Part shown: positions 7,461 to 16,072 of the stretch, piece by piece
How the letters are laid out: every line of letters starts with the position of its first letter
Position numbering within the stretch: the stretch's first letter is position 1
From: Hyphomicrobiales bacterium
GTDB lineage: Bacteria > Pseudomonadota > Alphaproteobacteria > Rhizobiales > Xanthobacteraceae
DNA: 64,000 bases
Assembly (NCBI GenBank): GCA_021732215.1
Contig: JAKFVL010000028.1
Span: 1-64,000, forward strand
Reading direction: 5' to 3'
The notes under the pieces: generated by a model
Seen by the model: only the letters and a program-made list of their open reading frames with translations
What the model was told of the DNA's origin: nothing
Database searches by the model: none
Made by a program: the position numbers and the translations under genes

Positions 7461-9884
7461 TCAGTGAGCGGTGAGCCCGCCGCCAGCCTCATCGGCCTCC
7501 GGCTTCGGCAGCGCCGCCACAGGTTCTTCCCACTCGATCGGCACGGGCGCACGCACCAGCGCGTTGGCGATCACCTCGTCCATCTTCGCGACCGGAATGA
7601 TGTTCAGGCCGCCCTTGATGGCGTCGGAAATCTCGGTGAGATCCTTGGCGTTGTCCTCCGGGATCAGCACCGTCTTGATGCCGCCGCGAGCCGCAGCCAA
7701 CAGCTTCTCCTTCAGGCCGCCGATCGGCAGCACCCGGCCCCGCAACGTGACCTCGCCTGTCATGGCAATGTCATGCCGGATCGGAATGCCGGTCAGCACC
7801 GAGACGATGGTGGTTGCCATCGCCACGCCTGCCGACGGACCATCCTTTGGCGTGGCGCCTTCCGGCACATGGACGTGGATGTCGCGCCGTTCGAACAGCG
7901 GAGGCTCGATACCGAAGGTGATCGCGCGCGAGCGGACGTAGGACGCCGCCGCCGAAATCGATTCCTTCATCACATCGCGCAGGTTGCCGGTGACCGTCAT
8001 GCGCCCCTTGCCGGGCATCATCACGCTTTCGATGGTGAGCAGCTCACCGCCCACATCGGTCCACGCCAGACCCGTGACCACGCCGACCTGATCCTCGGCA
8101 TCGATCTCGCCATAGCGGAACTTCGGCACACCGAGATACTCTTCAACGAGCTTCTCGGTGACCTTGATCGACTTCTTTTTCGACAGCGTCAGATCCTTCA
8201 CCGCCTTGCGGGTCAGCGAAGACAGCTCGCGTTCGAGGTTACGCACGCCCGCCTCGCGGGTGTAGCGGCGGATCAGGAACAGCAGCGCATCGTCGTCGAT
8301 CGACCACTCCTTTGAATCGAGGCCATGCTTGGAGATCGACGTCGGGATGAGATGCTTGCGGGCGATCTCGACCTTCTCGTTCTCTGTGTAGCCAGCGATC
8401 CGGATGATCTCCATGCGGTCCATCAAAGGCCCGGGAATATTGAGCGTATTCGCGGTCGTGATGAACATCACGTTCGACAGGTCGTAGTCGACCTCCAGAT
8501 AGTGGTCGTTGAACGTGCCGTTCTGTTCGGGGTCGAGCACCTCGAGCAGAGCCGACGACGGATCGCCGCGGAAATCGGCGCCCATCTTGTCGATCTCGTC
8601 CAGCAGGAACAGCGGGTTCGAGGTCTTGGCCTTGCGCATCGACTGGATGATCTTGCCGGGCATCGAGCCGATATAGGTGCGGCGGTGACCGCGGATTTCC
8701 GCTTCGTCGCGCACGCCACCGAGCGATACGCGCACGAACTCACGGCCGGTCGCCTTGGCGATCGACTTGCCGAGCGAGGTCTTGCCGACGCCCGGAGGCC
8801 CGACAAGGCACAGGATCGGCCCGGTCAGCTTGTTGGCGCGGCCCTGCACGGCGAGATACTCGACGATGCGGTCCTTGACCTTCTCAAGCCCGTAGTGATC
8901 GGTGTCGAGCGTGTCCTGGGCAGCCGCGAGGTCCTTCTTGACCTTCGACTTCTTGCCCCACGGTATAGACAGCAGCCAATCGAGATAATTGCGCACGACG
9001 GTCGCTTCCGCGGACATCGGCGACATCTGACGCAGCTTCTTCAGCTCGTGCGTCGCCTTCTCGCGGGCTTCCTTCGAGAGCTTGGTCTTGGCGATCTTCT
9101 CTTCCAGATCGGCCAGCTCGTCGCGGCCTTCGTCGTCGCCGAGTTCCTTCTGGATCGCCTTCATTTGCTCGTTGAGATAGTACTCGCGCTGGGTCTTCTC
9201 CATCTGCCGTTTAACCCGAGAGCGAATCCGCTTCTCGACCTGCAGCACCGAGATTTCGCTCTCCATCAGGCCCAGCACCTTCTCCAGGCGCGCGGTGACC
9301 GACAGCGTTTCCAGGATACCCTGCCGATCGGCAATCTTGACGGCGAGGTGCGAGGCCACGGTGTCGCCGAGCTTGGCGAAATCCGTGATCTGCTGAACCA
9401 CGCCGACGACTTCGGCGGAAATCTTCTTGTTCAGCTTCACATAGCTTTCGAAGTCGGACACGACCGAGCGCGCCATCGCTTCCGCCTCGACGCTGGTGGC
9501 GTCGGTATCGGACAGCGCAACGGCGGTGGCTTCGTAGTACTCCGTGCGGCTGGAATATTTCTGGACGCGCGCGCGCGACAGACCCTCGACCAGCACCTTC
9601 ACGGTGCCGTCGGGCAGCTTCAGAAGCTGCAGCACGCTGGCGAGCGTGCCGATCTCGTAAATCGATTCCGGGCTTGGATCATCGTCCGACGCATTCTTCT
9701 GCGTCGCGAGCATGATCAGCGCGTCGTTCTTCATGACCTCTTCGAGGGCGCGGATCGACTTCTCGCGGCCGACGAACAGGGGCACGATCATATGCGGGAA
9801 GACGACGATGTCGCGCAGCGGCAGCACCGGATAGGAGTGCGTTTCGCCCGCAACGATGGTCGGCTTCGGTTTGGAGGCAGTCAT
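7461..9884 (-). CDS. lon: ATP-dependent Lon protease
   Basis: LonA-type AAA+ protease (807 residues) that degrades misfolded and regulatory proteins in the cytoplasm. Order: N-terminal substrate domain opening [18 protein letters not shown]+ domain with Walker [14 protein letters not shown] and Walker [12 protein letters not shown]-terminal protease domain with the catalytic serine in [11 protein letters not shown] and the catalytic lysine in [10 protein letters not shown]. The start giving MTASKPKP is chosen because AAGGAATGG precedes it; an upstream in-frame codon would add 25 unrelated residues. A heat-shock-type promoter candidate lies 180-210 bases upstream, and a clear terminator follows. 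Confidence 0.98.
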   Translation of the reverse strand: MTASKPKPTIVAGETHSYPVLPLRDIVVFPHMIVPLFVGREKSIRALEEVMKNDALIMLATQKNASDDDPSPESIYEIGTLASVLQLLKLPDGTVKVLVEGLSRARVQKYSSRTEYYEATAVALSDTDATSVEAEAMARSVVSDFESYVKLNKKISAEVVGVVQQITDFAKLGDTVASHLAVKIADRQGILETLSVTARLEKVLGLMESEISVLQVEKRIRSRVKRQMEKTQREYYLNEQMKAIQKELGDDEGRDELADLEEKIAKTKLSKEAREKATHELKKLRQMSPMSAEATVVRNYLDWLLSIPWGKKSKVKKDLAAAQDTLDTDHYGLEKVKDRIVEYLAVQGRANKLTGPILCLVGPPGVGKTSLGKSIAKATGREFVRVSLGGVRDEAEIRGHRRTYIGSMPGKIIQSMRKAKTSNPLFLLDEIDKMGADFRGDPSSALLEVLDPEQNGTFNDHYLEVDYDLSNVMFITTANTLNIPGPLMDRMEIIRIAGYTENEKVEIARKHLIPTSISKHGLDSKEWSIDDDALLFLIRRYTREAGVRNLERELSSLTRKAVKDLTLSKKKSIKVTEKLVEEYLGVPKFRYGEIDAEDQVGVVTGLAWTDVGGELLTIESVMMPGKGRMTVTGNLRDVMKESISAAASYVRSRAITFGIEPPLFERRDIHVHVPEGATPKDGPSAGVAMATTIVSVLTGIPIRHDIAMTGEVTLRGRVLPIGGLKEKLLAAARGGIKTVLIPEDNAKDLTEISDAIKGGLNIIPVAKMDEVIANALVRAPVPIEWEEPVAALPKPEADEAGGGLTAH

Positions 9885-10064
9885 GGCCCATTCCTTTTGT
9901 TGTGCCCCCTTGCACGCAGTCCGCCGAAAGGGCGCAACCACCACAAGGTGCCAGTTCACCGGAGAAAATCGAGCTCTTCCGAGCCATCAGCCGCTGCACG
10001 GCCCGATCCGCTCCGGATCGTTCAAGGTAGGCGAATCCAGGAGGAATCTCTCATCGCCGGAGCT

Positions 10065-10096
10065 ATTAGGTGGCTATGGACTTGGGGGGTGTCAAG
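10065..10096 (-). promoter_or_regulatory. Candidate RpoH (heat-shock) promoter of lon
   Basis: On the minus strand, CTTGACA is followed after about 17 bases by CACCTAAT. CTTGAC plus a C-rich extended -10 is the pattern described for alphaproteobacterial RpoH promoters, and lon is a standard RpoH target. The -10 match is only moderate; a housekeeping promoter using the same TTGACA is the alternative. The leader would be about 175 bases. Confidence 0.4.
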
Positions 10097-10149
10097 TGAA
10101 CGTGCCGGAGCGAGAAAAAGCCCGCCAAATAACGGTTTCCCAACACCAG

Positions 10150-10173
10150 AATCGCGGCCTCCGGGCCGCGATT
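10150..10173 (-). terminator. Strong hairpin after clpX, probable terminator
   Basis: AATCGCGGCC and GGCCGCGATT form a ten-base-pair stem with a four-base loop, about 35 bases after the clpX stop codon. There is no good T-run next to it; the TTTTT in GGCGGGCTTTTT lies further on. It may work as a terminator or as an mRNA 3' end stabiliser. Confidence 0.5.
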
Positions 10174-10207
10174 TGAAGGTGTTCCGGACAAACGAGCGTG
10201 GCGCCGA

Positions 10208-11482
10208 TCAGGCGCTCGCGCTGGCCTCCGCAATCCGATCCGAGCGATCGGCGTAGATGTAGAGCGGACGCGCCGTTCCCTCGACAACCTCGCGCGAGAT
10301 CACGACTTCTTCCACGCCCTCAAGGCCCGGAAGATCGAACATGGTTTCGAGCAGAATGCTCTCGAGGATCGATCGAAGACCGCGTGCGCCTGTCTTCCGC
10401 TCGATGGCCTTGCGCGCGACCGCGCCGAGTGCCTCGTCGGCGAAAGTCAGCTCGATGTTCTCCATCTCGAACAACCGCTGGTACTGCTTCACCAGCGCGT
10501 TCTTCGGGTCGGTGAGAATCTTCTTCAGCGACGCCTCGTCGAGGTCTTCCAGGGTCGCGACAACCGGCAGACGGCCGACGAACTCAGGGATCAAGCCGTA
10601 CTTCAGAAGGTCTTCCGGCTCAACGTGGCGGAAGATTTCGCCGGTGCGGCGATCTTCCGGCGCGAGCACCTGAGCCGCGAAGCCGATCGACGTGGTCCGT
10701 CCGCGCGAGGAGATGATCTTCTCGAGGCCCGAGAACGCGCCGCCGCAGATGAACAGGATGTTGGTGGTATCGACCTGAAGGAATTCCTGCTGCGGATGCT
10801 TGCGGCCGCCCTGCGGCGGAACGCTGGCAACCGTGCCTTCCATGATCTTCAGCAGCGCCTGCTGCACGCCCTCGCCCGACACGTCGCGCGTGATCGAGGG
10901 ATTGTCCGACTTGCGCGAAATCTTGTCGATTTCGTCGATGTAGACGATACCGCGCTGCGCGCGCTCGACATTATAATCGGCCGCCTGCAGCAGCTTCAGG
11001 ATGATGTTTTCGACGTCTTCGCCGACGTAACCGGCCTCCGTGAGCGTCGTCGCGTCCGCCATCGTGAACGGCACGTCGAGAATGCGCGCCAGCGTCTGCG
11101 CCAGCAGCGTCTTGCCCGAACCGGTCGGACCGATCAGCAGGATGTTCGACTTCGCCAGTTCGACGTCGTTGTGCTTGGTCTGGTGATTGAGGCGCTTGTA
11201 GTGATTGTGGACCGCGACCGAGAGCACCTTCTTGGCGTGCTGCTGACCGATCACGTAGTCGTCCAGAACCTTGCAGATTTCCTTCGGCGTCGGAATTCCG
11301 TCGCGCGACTTCACCAGCGAGGATTTGTTCTCCTCACGAATGATATCCATGCAGAGTTCGACGCATTCATCGCAAATGAAGACCGTCGGTCCGGCAATCA
11401 GCTTGCGGACTTCGTGCTGGCTCTTCCCGCAGAACGAGCAATAAAGAGTGTTCTTGGAGTCGCTCGTACCGACCTTGCTCAT
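10208..11482 (-). CDS. clpX: ATP-dependent Clp protease ATP-binding subunit ClpX
   Basis: ClpX (424 residues), the hexameric AAA+ unfoldase that selects substrates and feeds them into ClpP. The N-terminal zinc-binding domain shows two Cys pairs (YCSFCGKS and [10 protein letters not shown]). The AAA+ domain has Walker [13 protein letters not shown] and Walker [11 protein letters not shown], with [11 protein letters not shown] near the C terminus. The start giving [12 protein letters not shown] matches the family. clpP usually lies directly upstream; here three unrelated genes separate them (see 11908-13324). Confidence 0.98.
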   Translation of the reverse strand: MSKVGTSDSKNTLYCSFCGKSQHEVRKLIAGPTVFICDECVELCMDIIREENKSSLVKSRDGIPTPKEICKVLDDYVIGQQHAKKVLSVAVHNHYKRLNHQTKHNDVELAKSNILLIGPTGSGKTLLAQTLARILDVPFTMADATTLTEAGYVGEDVENIILKLLQAADYNVERAQRGIVYIDEIDKISRKSDNPSITRDVSGEGVQQALLKIMEGTVASVPPQGGRKHPQQEFLQVDTTNILFICGGAFSGLEKIISSRGRTTSIGFAAQVLAPEDRRTGEIFRHVEPEDLLKYGLIPEFVGRLPVVATLEDLDEASLKKILTDPKNALVKQYQRLFEMENIELTFADEALGAVARKAIERKTGARGLRSILESILLETMFDLPGLEGVEEVVISREVVEGTARPLYIYADRSDRIAEASASA

Positions 11483-11907
11483 TCCTGTCTCCGTCCGCGT
11501 TCGACCTTTTCCGGGAGTCCGAATTTCGAGAGTCCGAAAGATCGCCCTGTTCCGGCACAACCTGCCGATACCGTAGATAAGAGCAAAATCCGTACCAGAA
11601 AAGACCCCTAAGATACCGCGTTTGTTCTCGTATCCACGAATCGCGGCAAATCAGTTGGATACCGCGATGATCCAGCCAACCATGCTGGCAGCCGACTATC
11701 AAGAATTCGCTAATCCGCCGGCAACCCAATTCCGTGAGGTGTTGCATTCCCGTTTGCAGCGATTCGGGGAAATTGCGAGAAAGCCGATATAATCAATGGT
11801 TTGCGGGATGTTCATAAACCGCTCAGTGACGACTGCAGAAACTCGAAATCGGTAACGAGTCCGGTTCCGAATCGGTCCGATCCGCGAGCGGTCATCGCGA
11901 TTCAGGT
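11483..11907. other. Intergenic region upstream of clpX
   Basis: About 425 bp with no credible coding sequence on either strand. The promoter of clpX must lie here because the upstream gene ends at 11908, but I cannot name a confident -35/-10 pair. No strong hairpin with a T-run is seen after the upstream gene. Confidence 0.4.
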
Positions 11908-12675
11908 TTACGGCGGAAGGATACCCTTCAACCCGGCATAGATCGAGCCGGCCGCGGTCGCCATGACACCGGCAAGCGGACCTACGGTGCGCAGCAGATC
12001 CTGGATGATCCGCGCCCGCCGCCGCAACTGTTCCTGTCCCACATGCTGCCCCAGAATCCGCGCCATGCGGAACGCCGCCGCGTTCGGCTTTCCGCCCCGC
12101 GCCATCACCGACGGCAAAACCTGGAAAATGAACACCGCGACGAGATTGCCGGTGACAAACGACAGCGCGATGCTTGACGCATACTCGAATATCTCCTGCC
12201 ACTCGCGGCGGTTGGCGGGCATGACCGGAACGCCGTCGATCTGGTTGGTCACGATCAGCATCCCCATCACGCCGAGTACCGCTGCAATCGAGCCGTACAG
12301 TAACGTGCCGGCAAATCCGATCTTCCGAACCGAGAACAGCGCGAATCCGAATGGCAACGGGATCACGATCGAGGCGATACGCAGATAGAGCGGCGGGAGA
12401 TTGAAGAGAAAGAAGAACGAATAATGGGCGCAGATCAAGACGACCATCGGCACCAGGACATAGAGCCCGGCAAGCCGGAGCATGTAGCGAACCGGCGTCT
12501 CAACCATCGCAAGGCGGTTGTAGGCGCGGTCGAGCTGGCGCTGGAGCGCATCGAGTTCGATGACGATGTCCTGGATTTCGAGGATCACCGGCCGCACCAC
12601 GCGCAGATCGCGGTTACAGTGCTTGCAAGCGAGCGCCTCGTCCCTGACCGCCTCGGCGCAGTAAGCGCACTCCAT
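11908..12675 (-). CDS. Zinc-ribbon membrane protein of unknown function
   Basis: A 255-residue protein I cannot assign to a named family. It begins with a zinc ribbon (Cys3, Cys6, Cys17, Cys20: MECAYCAE and ACKHC). A short coiled-coil-like helix follows (about 33-58), then roughly four membrane segments (about 66-88, 92-112, 118-142 and 168-190). A basic stretch containing LRRRARIIQDLL and a final glycine-rich hydrophobic helix end it. The ribbon lies on the N-terminal side of the first membrane segment. The start codon overlaps the previous stop codon by one base (TGATG), so it is coupled to the 62-residue zinc-ribbon gene. Confidence 0.8.
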   Translation of the reverse strand: MECAYCAEAVRDEALACKHCNRDLRVVRPVILEIQDIVIELDALQRQLDRAYNRLAMVETPVRYMLRLAGLYVLVPMVVLICAHYSFFFLFNLPPLYLRIASIVIPLPFGFALFSVRKIGFAGTLLYGSIAAVLGVMGMLIVTNQIDGVPVMPANRREWQEIFEYASSIALSFVTGNLVAVFIFQVLPSVMARGGKPNAAAFRMARILGQHVGQEQLRRRARIIQDLLRTVGPLAGVMATAAGSIYAGLKGILPP

Positions 12676-12863
12676 CAGCGTGGCCGCATCAGGCTATCGA
12701 GCCGCGCATGAACCTGCTCCAGCGCCTGGACGAGCGCCTCCCGCTTGGCGCGCAACATATCGAGCTCAGCCATGAGCGCTGGCGGCACTGCGATATCGCG
12801 CGTGCACGACCGGCATACGATGGCCCGGTCGTCGTTCTCGGCGGCGCACAGTGGACATCGCAT
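12675..12863 (-). CDS. Small zinc-ribbon coiled-coil protein
   Basis: A 62-residue protein: a zinc ribbon with Cys3, Cys6, Cys17 and Cys20 (MRCPLCAA and VCRSC), then a single amphipathic helix from about residue 28 to the end, likely a coiled coil. The cysteine spacing is identical to that of the larger downstream protein, so it looks like a soluble copy of its N-terminal part. It lies eight bases after the secreted-protein gene and shares a base with the next start codon. Function unknown; coding status is supported by the perfect metal motif and the tight operon. Confidence 0.72.
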   Translation of the reverse strand: MRCPLCAAENDDRAIVCRSCTRDIAVPPALMAELDMLRAKREALVQALEQVHARLDSLMRPR

Positions 12864-12871
12864 GGCAAAGC

Positions 12872-13324
12872 TCAGGGTGCGACACGAATCACGAAATTGG
12901 AGATCGCTGTCCGCCCGTCGGAGTCAGCGAGTTCGAGCCGCATCGCGTGCTCCCCCACCGGCAACTCAGCCTTCGGCATATCCACTCCCGTGGACTGAGC
13001 ATAAGGCTTGATCCTGTCGGTTATGTCGATCAGCGGCGTCTTGAGATACATCAGCCGCAACGACGCGATGTTCACCGTCGCGCCGCCAAAGGCCTCGAAC
13101 TTGAAACGCAGCCGCACCGGGGATTTCGACGGGTCGCTCACCCCTGCGAATTCAATCCGCGGACCGCGCGTGATTGCACGCGAAGCCGTACCTGTCTTGG
13201 TCGGCGGCGGCAGACGGGATTCGGCGTCTGTCACGAGAATGTCAGCGCGCGCACCAGGCGCATCGAAAAGCAAGAAAGCGGCAACAACGACGAAAACAAA
13301 AAAACGCAAACCAGTAATTGGCAT
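12872..13324 (-). CDS. Secreted protein of unknown function
   Basis: A 150-residue protein with a clear signal peptide (MPITGLRFFVFVVVAAFLLF, cleavage likely after GARA). The mature part of about 125 residues is rich in alternating hydrophobic residues, as in a beta-sandwich, with phrases such as RIEFAGVSD and ELPVGEHAMRLELAD. It has no cysteine and no recognised enzyme motif. It is the first gene of the three-gene cassette between clpP and clpX. The start at 13324 is preferred; an in-frame ATG at 13336 would add four residues. Confidence 0.75.
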   Translation of the reverse strand: MPITGLRFFVFVVVAAFLLFDAPGARADILVTDAESRLPPPTKTGTASRAITRGPRIEFAGVSDPSKSPVRLRFKFEAFGGATVNIASLRLMYLKTPLIDITDRIKPYAQSTGVDMPKAELPVGEHAMRLELADSDGRTAISNFVIRVAP

Positions 13325-13417
13325 TGTCAGCACCATGCAAAAAGTCCGGCTTCAAAGCCGCACCCTATCACGACGCCGGCGCGGGAAAAATGCTATCCCG
13401 CCGTTTTTCCATTTGTA

Positions 13418-14053
13418 TTAGGGCTTTGACGCCCCCGACGCCTCCTCGGCGCGCTTGTCGATCACCTTGTCGACGAGGCCGAACTCCTTGGCCGCATCGG
13501 CGGTGAGGAATTTGTCACGCTCGAGCGCATCCTCGATCGCCTTGTAGGGCTGACCGGTGTGCTTGACGTAGATTTCGTTGAGCCGCTTCTTCAGGTTCAG
13601 GATTTCCTGAGCGTGCAGCATGATGTCGGTGGCCTGCCCCTGGAAACCGCCGGAGGGCTGGTGGACCATGATGCGCGCGTTCGGCAGCGAGAAGCGCATG
13701 TCCTTTTCGCCGGCGCACAGCAGCAATGAACCCATCGAAGCCGCCTGACCGGTGCAGAGTGTCGAGACCGGCGGCCGGATGAACTGCATGGTGTCGTAGA
13801 TCGCAAGGCCCGATGTCACCACGCCGCCCGGCGAGTTGATGTACATCGAGATTTCCTTCTTCGGATTTTCCGCTTCAAGGAACAGAAGCTGCGCGACGAC
13901 CAGCGTCGACATGCCGTCCTCGACCGGACCGGTCAGGAAGATGATGCGCTCCTTCAGCAGGCGCGAGAAGATGTCATAGGCCCGCTCGCCGCGGTTGGTC
14001 TGCTCGACCACCATCGGCACAAGGTTCATGTAGGTTTCGACCGGATCGCGCAT
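13418..14053 (-). CDS. clpP: ATP-dependent Clp protease proteolytic subunit
   Basis: ClpP (211 residues), the serine protease that forms the double-heptamer chamber served by ClpX. The catalytic triad is visible: Ser in [11 protein letters not shown], His in [10 protein letters not shown] and Asp in [10 protein letters not shown]. The N-terminal leader [18 protein letters not shown] is typical. It is followed on the same strand by the unknown three-gene cassette and then clpX, and preceded by tig, the conserved alphaproteobacterial order apart from the insertion. Confidence 0.98.
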   Translation of the reverse strand: MRDPVETYMNLVPMVVEQTNRGERAYDIFSRLLKERIIFLTGPVEDGMSTLVVAQLLFLEAENPKKEISMYINSPGGVVTSGLAIYDTMQFIRPPVSTLCTGQAASMGSLLLCAGEKDMRFSLPNARIMVHQPSGGFQGQATDIMLHAQEILNLKKRLNEIYVKHTGQPYKAIEDALERDKFLTADAAKEFGLVDKVIDKRAEEASGASKP

Positions 14054-14329
14054 TGATCACCTGAAGGTTGGCGGGAGCGGAATTGGCTCGCCCCGTGATG
14101 CAGGAGTTACAAACAAGAGTTACCAGCCAGAAGATATGAGCCAATCCCGCAACGGCAAGATGGCTCGGCACTCGACGATTGCGCGTATTCGTATCGCAAA
14201 ACCGGTATCCCCTTTTGCGGAATACGCACGAGTGGTTCAAGCTGATTCGCGGCGCAACGGCAAAACACCGCGCATCGTGCACGACGCCGTTTTGCCGTTA
14301 ATGTTAATTGCCCGCTGTATTCCGGAGCG

Positions 14330-14353
14330 GAAAAGCCGGCTTAAGCCGCCGGC
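14330..14353 (-). terminator. Terminator of tig overlapping its stop codon
   Basis: On the minus strand GCCGGC, a seven-base loop and GCCGGC are followed by TTTT. The upstream arm is coding sequence of the last tig codons, and the TAA stop codon sits in the loop, so termination of translation and transcription are packed together. Confidence 0.7.
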
Positions 14354-15708
14354 CTTTCCTCCTCCTCGTCGTCGTTTTTGTAGAGTTCGTCGCGGCTGAT
14401 CTTCTTCTCGGTCACGGTCGCGAGTTCGAGGATGAAATCCACCACCTTGTCCTCGAAGATGGGGGCGCGCAGCGAAGCCAGCGCTTGGGCGTTACTGCGA
14501 TAGTAGTCCCAGACTTCCTTCTCGCGACCCGGCATCTGGCGCGCGCGATCGATCACGGCGCGGCTGACTTCTTCGTCCGAGACAGTGATCTTGTTCTTTT
14601 CGCCGATCTCCGAGAGCACCAGACCGAGACGCACGCGACGATCGGCAATCTTGCGATACTCGCCCTTGGCTTCGTCCTCGGTAGTCTTCTCGTCGGCGAA
14701 CGTCTTGTTCATCGACTCCATTTCCGCCTTGATCGAATTCCACATCAGGTTGAATTCCTCGTCGATCAGCGACGGCGGCGCATCGAAGCGATGGGTCTCG
14801 TCGAGCTTGTCGAGCAGGATGCGCTTCACGCGCTGGCGCGTGAGGCCGTCATATTCCTGACGCAGGCGTTCGCGCGCGGCGTCCTTCAGCTTGTCGAGCG
14901 ACTCGAGGCCGAGCGACTTTGCGAATTCGTCGTCGATTGTGGACTCCTGCGGCGTCTCGACCAGCGTGGCCGTCGTCTCGAACTCGGCGGCTTTCCCTGC
15001 TAAATCGGTATTGGTGTAGTTCTTCGGGAATTCGGCCTTGATCGTGCGCGTCTCGCCCTTGCCGATACCGATCAGCTGGTCTTCAAAGCCCGGAATAAAG
15101 GTGGCCGAGCCGATCTGCACCTGAATGCCCTCGCCGGTTCCGCCGTCGAACGGCACGCCGTCAATGGTGCCCTTGAACGAGACTGTGACGCGGTCGCCGC
15201 TCTCGGCCTTGGCGGTGTCGCCCTTGTCCGAAAATGGACGGTTCTGGTCGGCGATGCGCTTGATCGCCTCGTCCACGTCGGCATCGTTGACGTCAGCAAC
15301 GGGCTTCTCGATTGCAAAGGTCTTGAAGTCCGCCAGCGCGATGGCCGGCACGATCTCGATGGCAACCGTATAGTTGAGGTCGGTCTTGCCGGCGAGGACG
15401 TCGTCGATTTCCTTCTCCTCGGTCGGCATCGTGATCTTCGGCTCCAGCGCCAGCCGCAGGCCGCGCTCGGTAAAGATCTGCGTGTTGGTGTCGCGGATCA
15501 TCTGATCGACGGCTTCGGCGGCGACCGAGCGGCCATAGACCTTCTTCAGATGCGCCACCGGCACCTTGCCCGGACGAAAGCCGTTGATGCGAACCTTGTC
15601 CTTGAGATCGACGAGCCGCTCGCCGACCTTGGCGTCGATATCGGCGGCCGTCACGATGACCTGGAATTCGCGTTTCAGTCCGTCGGCGACGGTTTCCTTG
15701 ACCTGCAT
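14341..15708 (-). CDS. tig: Trigger factor
   Basis: Trigger factor (455 residues), the ribosome-bound chaperone that meets nascent chains. The N-terminal ribosome-binding domain contains the signature region [14 protein letters not shown] (residues 43-56). The central FKBP-type domain (about 160-250) includes [21 protein letters not shown] long helical C-terminal domain ends in an acidic tail, [10 protein letters not shown]. It begins the minus-strand tig, clpP, clpX, lon series. A terminator overlaps its stop codon, so clpP is probably transcribed mainly from its own promoter in the 287-base gap at 14054-14340. Confidence 0.97.
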   Translation of the reverse strand: MQVKETVADGLKREFQVIVTAADIDAKVGERLVDLKDKVRINGFRPGKVPVAHLKKVYGRSVAAEAVDQMIRDTNTQIFTERGLRLALEPKITMPTEEKEIDDVLAGKTDLNYTVAIEIVPAIALADFKTFAIEKPVADVNDADVDEAIKRIADQNRPFSDKGDTAKAESGDRVTVSFKGTIDGVPFDGGTGEGIQVQIGSATFIPGFEDQLIGIGKGETRTIKAEFPKNYTNTDLAGKAAEFETTATLVETPQESTIDDEFAKSLGLESLDKLKDAARERLRQEYDGLTRQRVKRILLDKLDETHRFDAPPSLIDEEFNLMWNSIKAEMESMNKTFADEKTTEDEAKGEYRKIADRRVRLGLVLSEIGEKNKITVSDEEVSRAVIDRARQMPGREKEVWDYYRSNAQALASLRAPIFEDKVVDFILELATVTEKKISRDELYKNDDEEEERPAA

Positions 15709-15840
15709 GGCGTCAATCTTCTTCCAAATGGGTCCGCTTCGTATGGCGGACGGCTAGCAAATAGGTCGGGTGTCCAGACTTCACATTCGCAATGCGGCCG
15801 AACCGGGGTTCGTCCGAAACGGCGATCCGCAAAGCGCGCA

Positions 15841-15925
15841 TGGTGCGGGCGGAGGGACTCGAACCCCCACAACTTTCGTCACCGGAACCTAAATCCGGCG
15901 CGTCTACCAGTTCCGCCACGCCCGC
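15841..15925 (-). tRNA. tRNA-Leu (TAG)
   Basis: An 85-nt type II tRNA on the minus strand with a long variable arm (TGACGAAAGTTG). The acceptor stem is GCGGGCG, the T-loop GGTTCGAGTCC, and the anticodon loop TTTAGGT gives TAG. CCA is encoded. It accounts for most of the 364-bp gap between tig and the MCO-fold gene; nothing else is seen there. Confidence 0.97.
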
Positions 15926-16072
15926 GAGAAGCAAAGTCCGGCCACGATCCCTCGGGCGGCGGGCTTATAACATGGCATTCCCCGTTCGCAGCAAAAAAAT
16001 GGCCAATTGACCGAGCCCTCGCGGCGCTCCGGCAACTGGACAAGACACGCCGAAAATGGTCCGCATCTGCCC

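Larger units (their letters stand above)
9885..10207. other. Intergenic region between clpX and lon
   Basis: About 320 bp with no plausible gene. It holds a strong hairpin just after clpX (10150-10173) and a heat-shock-type promoter candidate for lon (10065-10096). The rest would be the lon 5' leader. Confidence 0.6.

Noticed and set aside
7100-7552. A 150-codon frame containing GRLAQLVRASRLHREGRR
   Set aside because: It is a translation across tRNA-Val and flanks, not a gene.
8325-10256. A 643-codon open frame antisense to lon
   Set aside because: It mirrors the codon structure of lon, has no domain signature and no ribosome binding site; long antisense frames are expected in GC-rich genes.
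11699-12202. A 167-codon frame overlapping the start of the clpX upstream region
   Set aside because: It overlaps the zinc-ribbon membrane gene in another frame, lacks any motif and has stop-free length typical of chance at this GC content.
15792-16010. A frame containing RAEGLEPPQLSSPEPKSG
   Set aside because: It is a translation of tRNA-Leu on the opposite strand.
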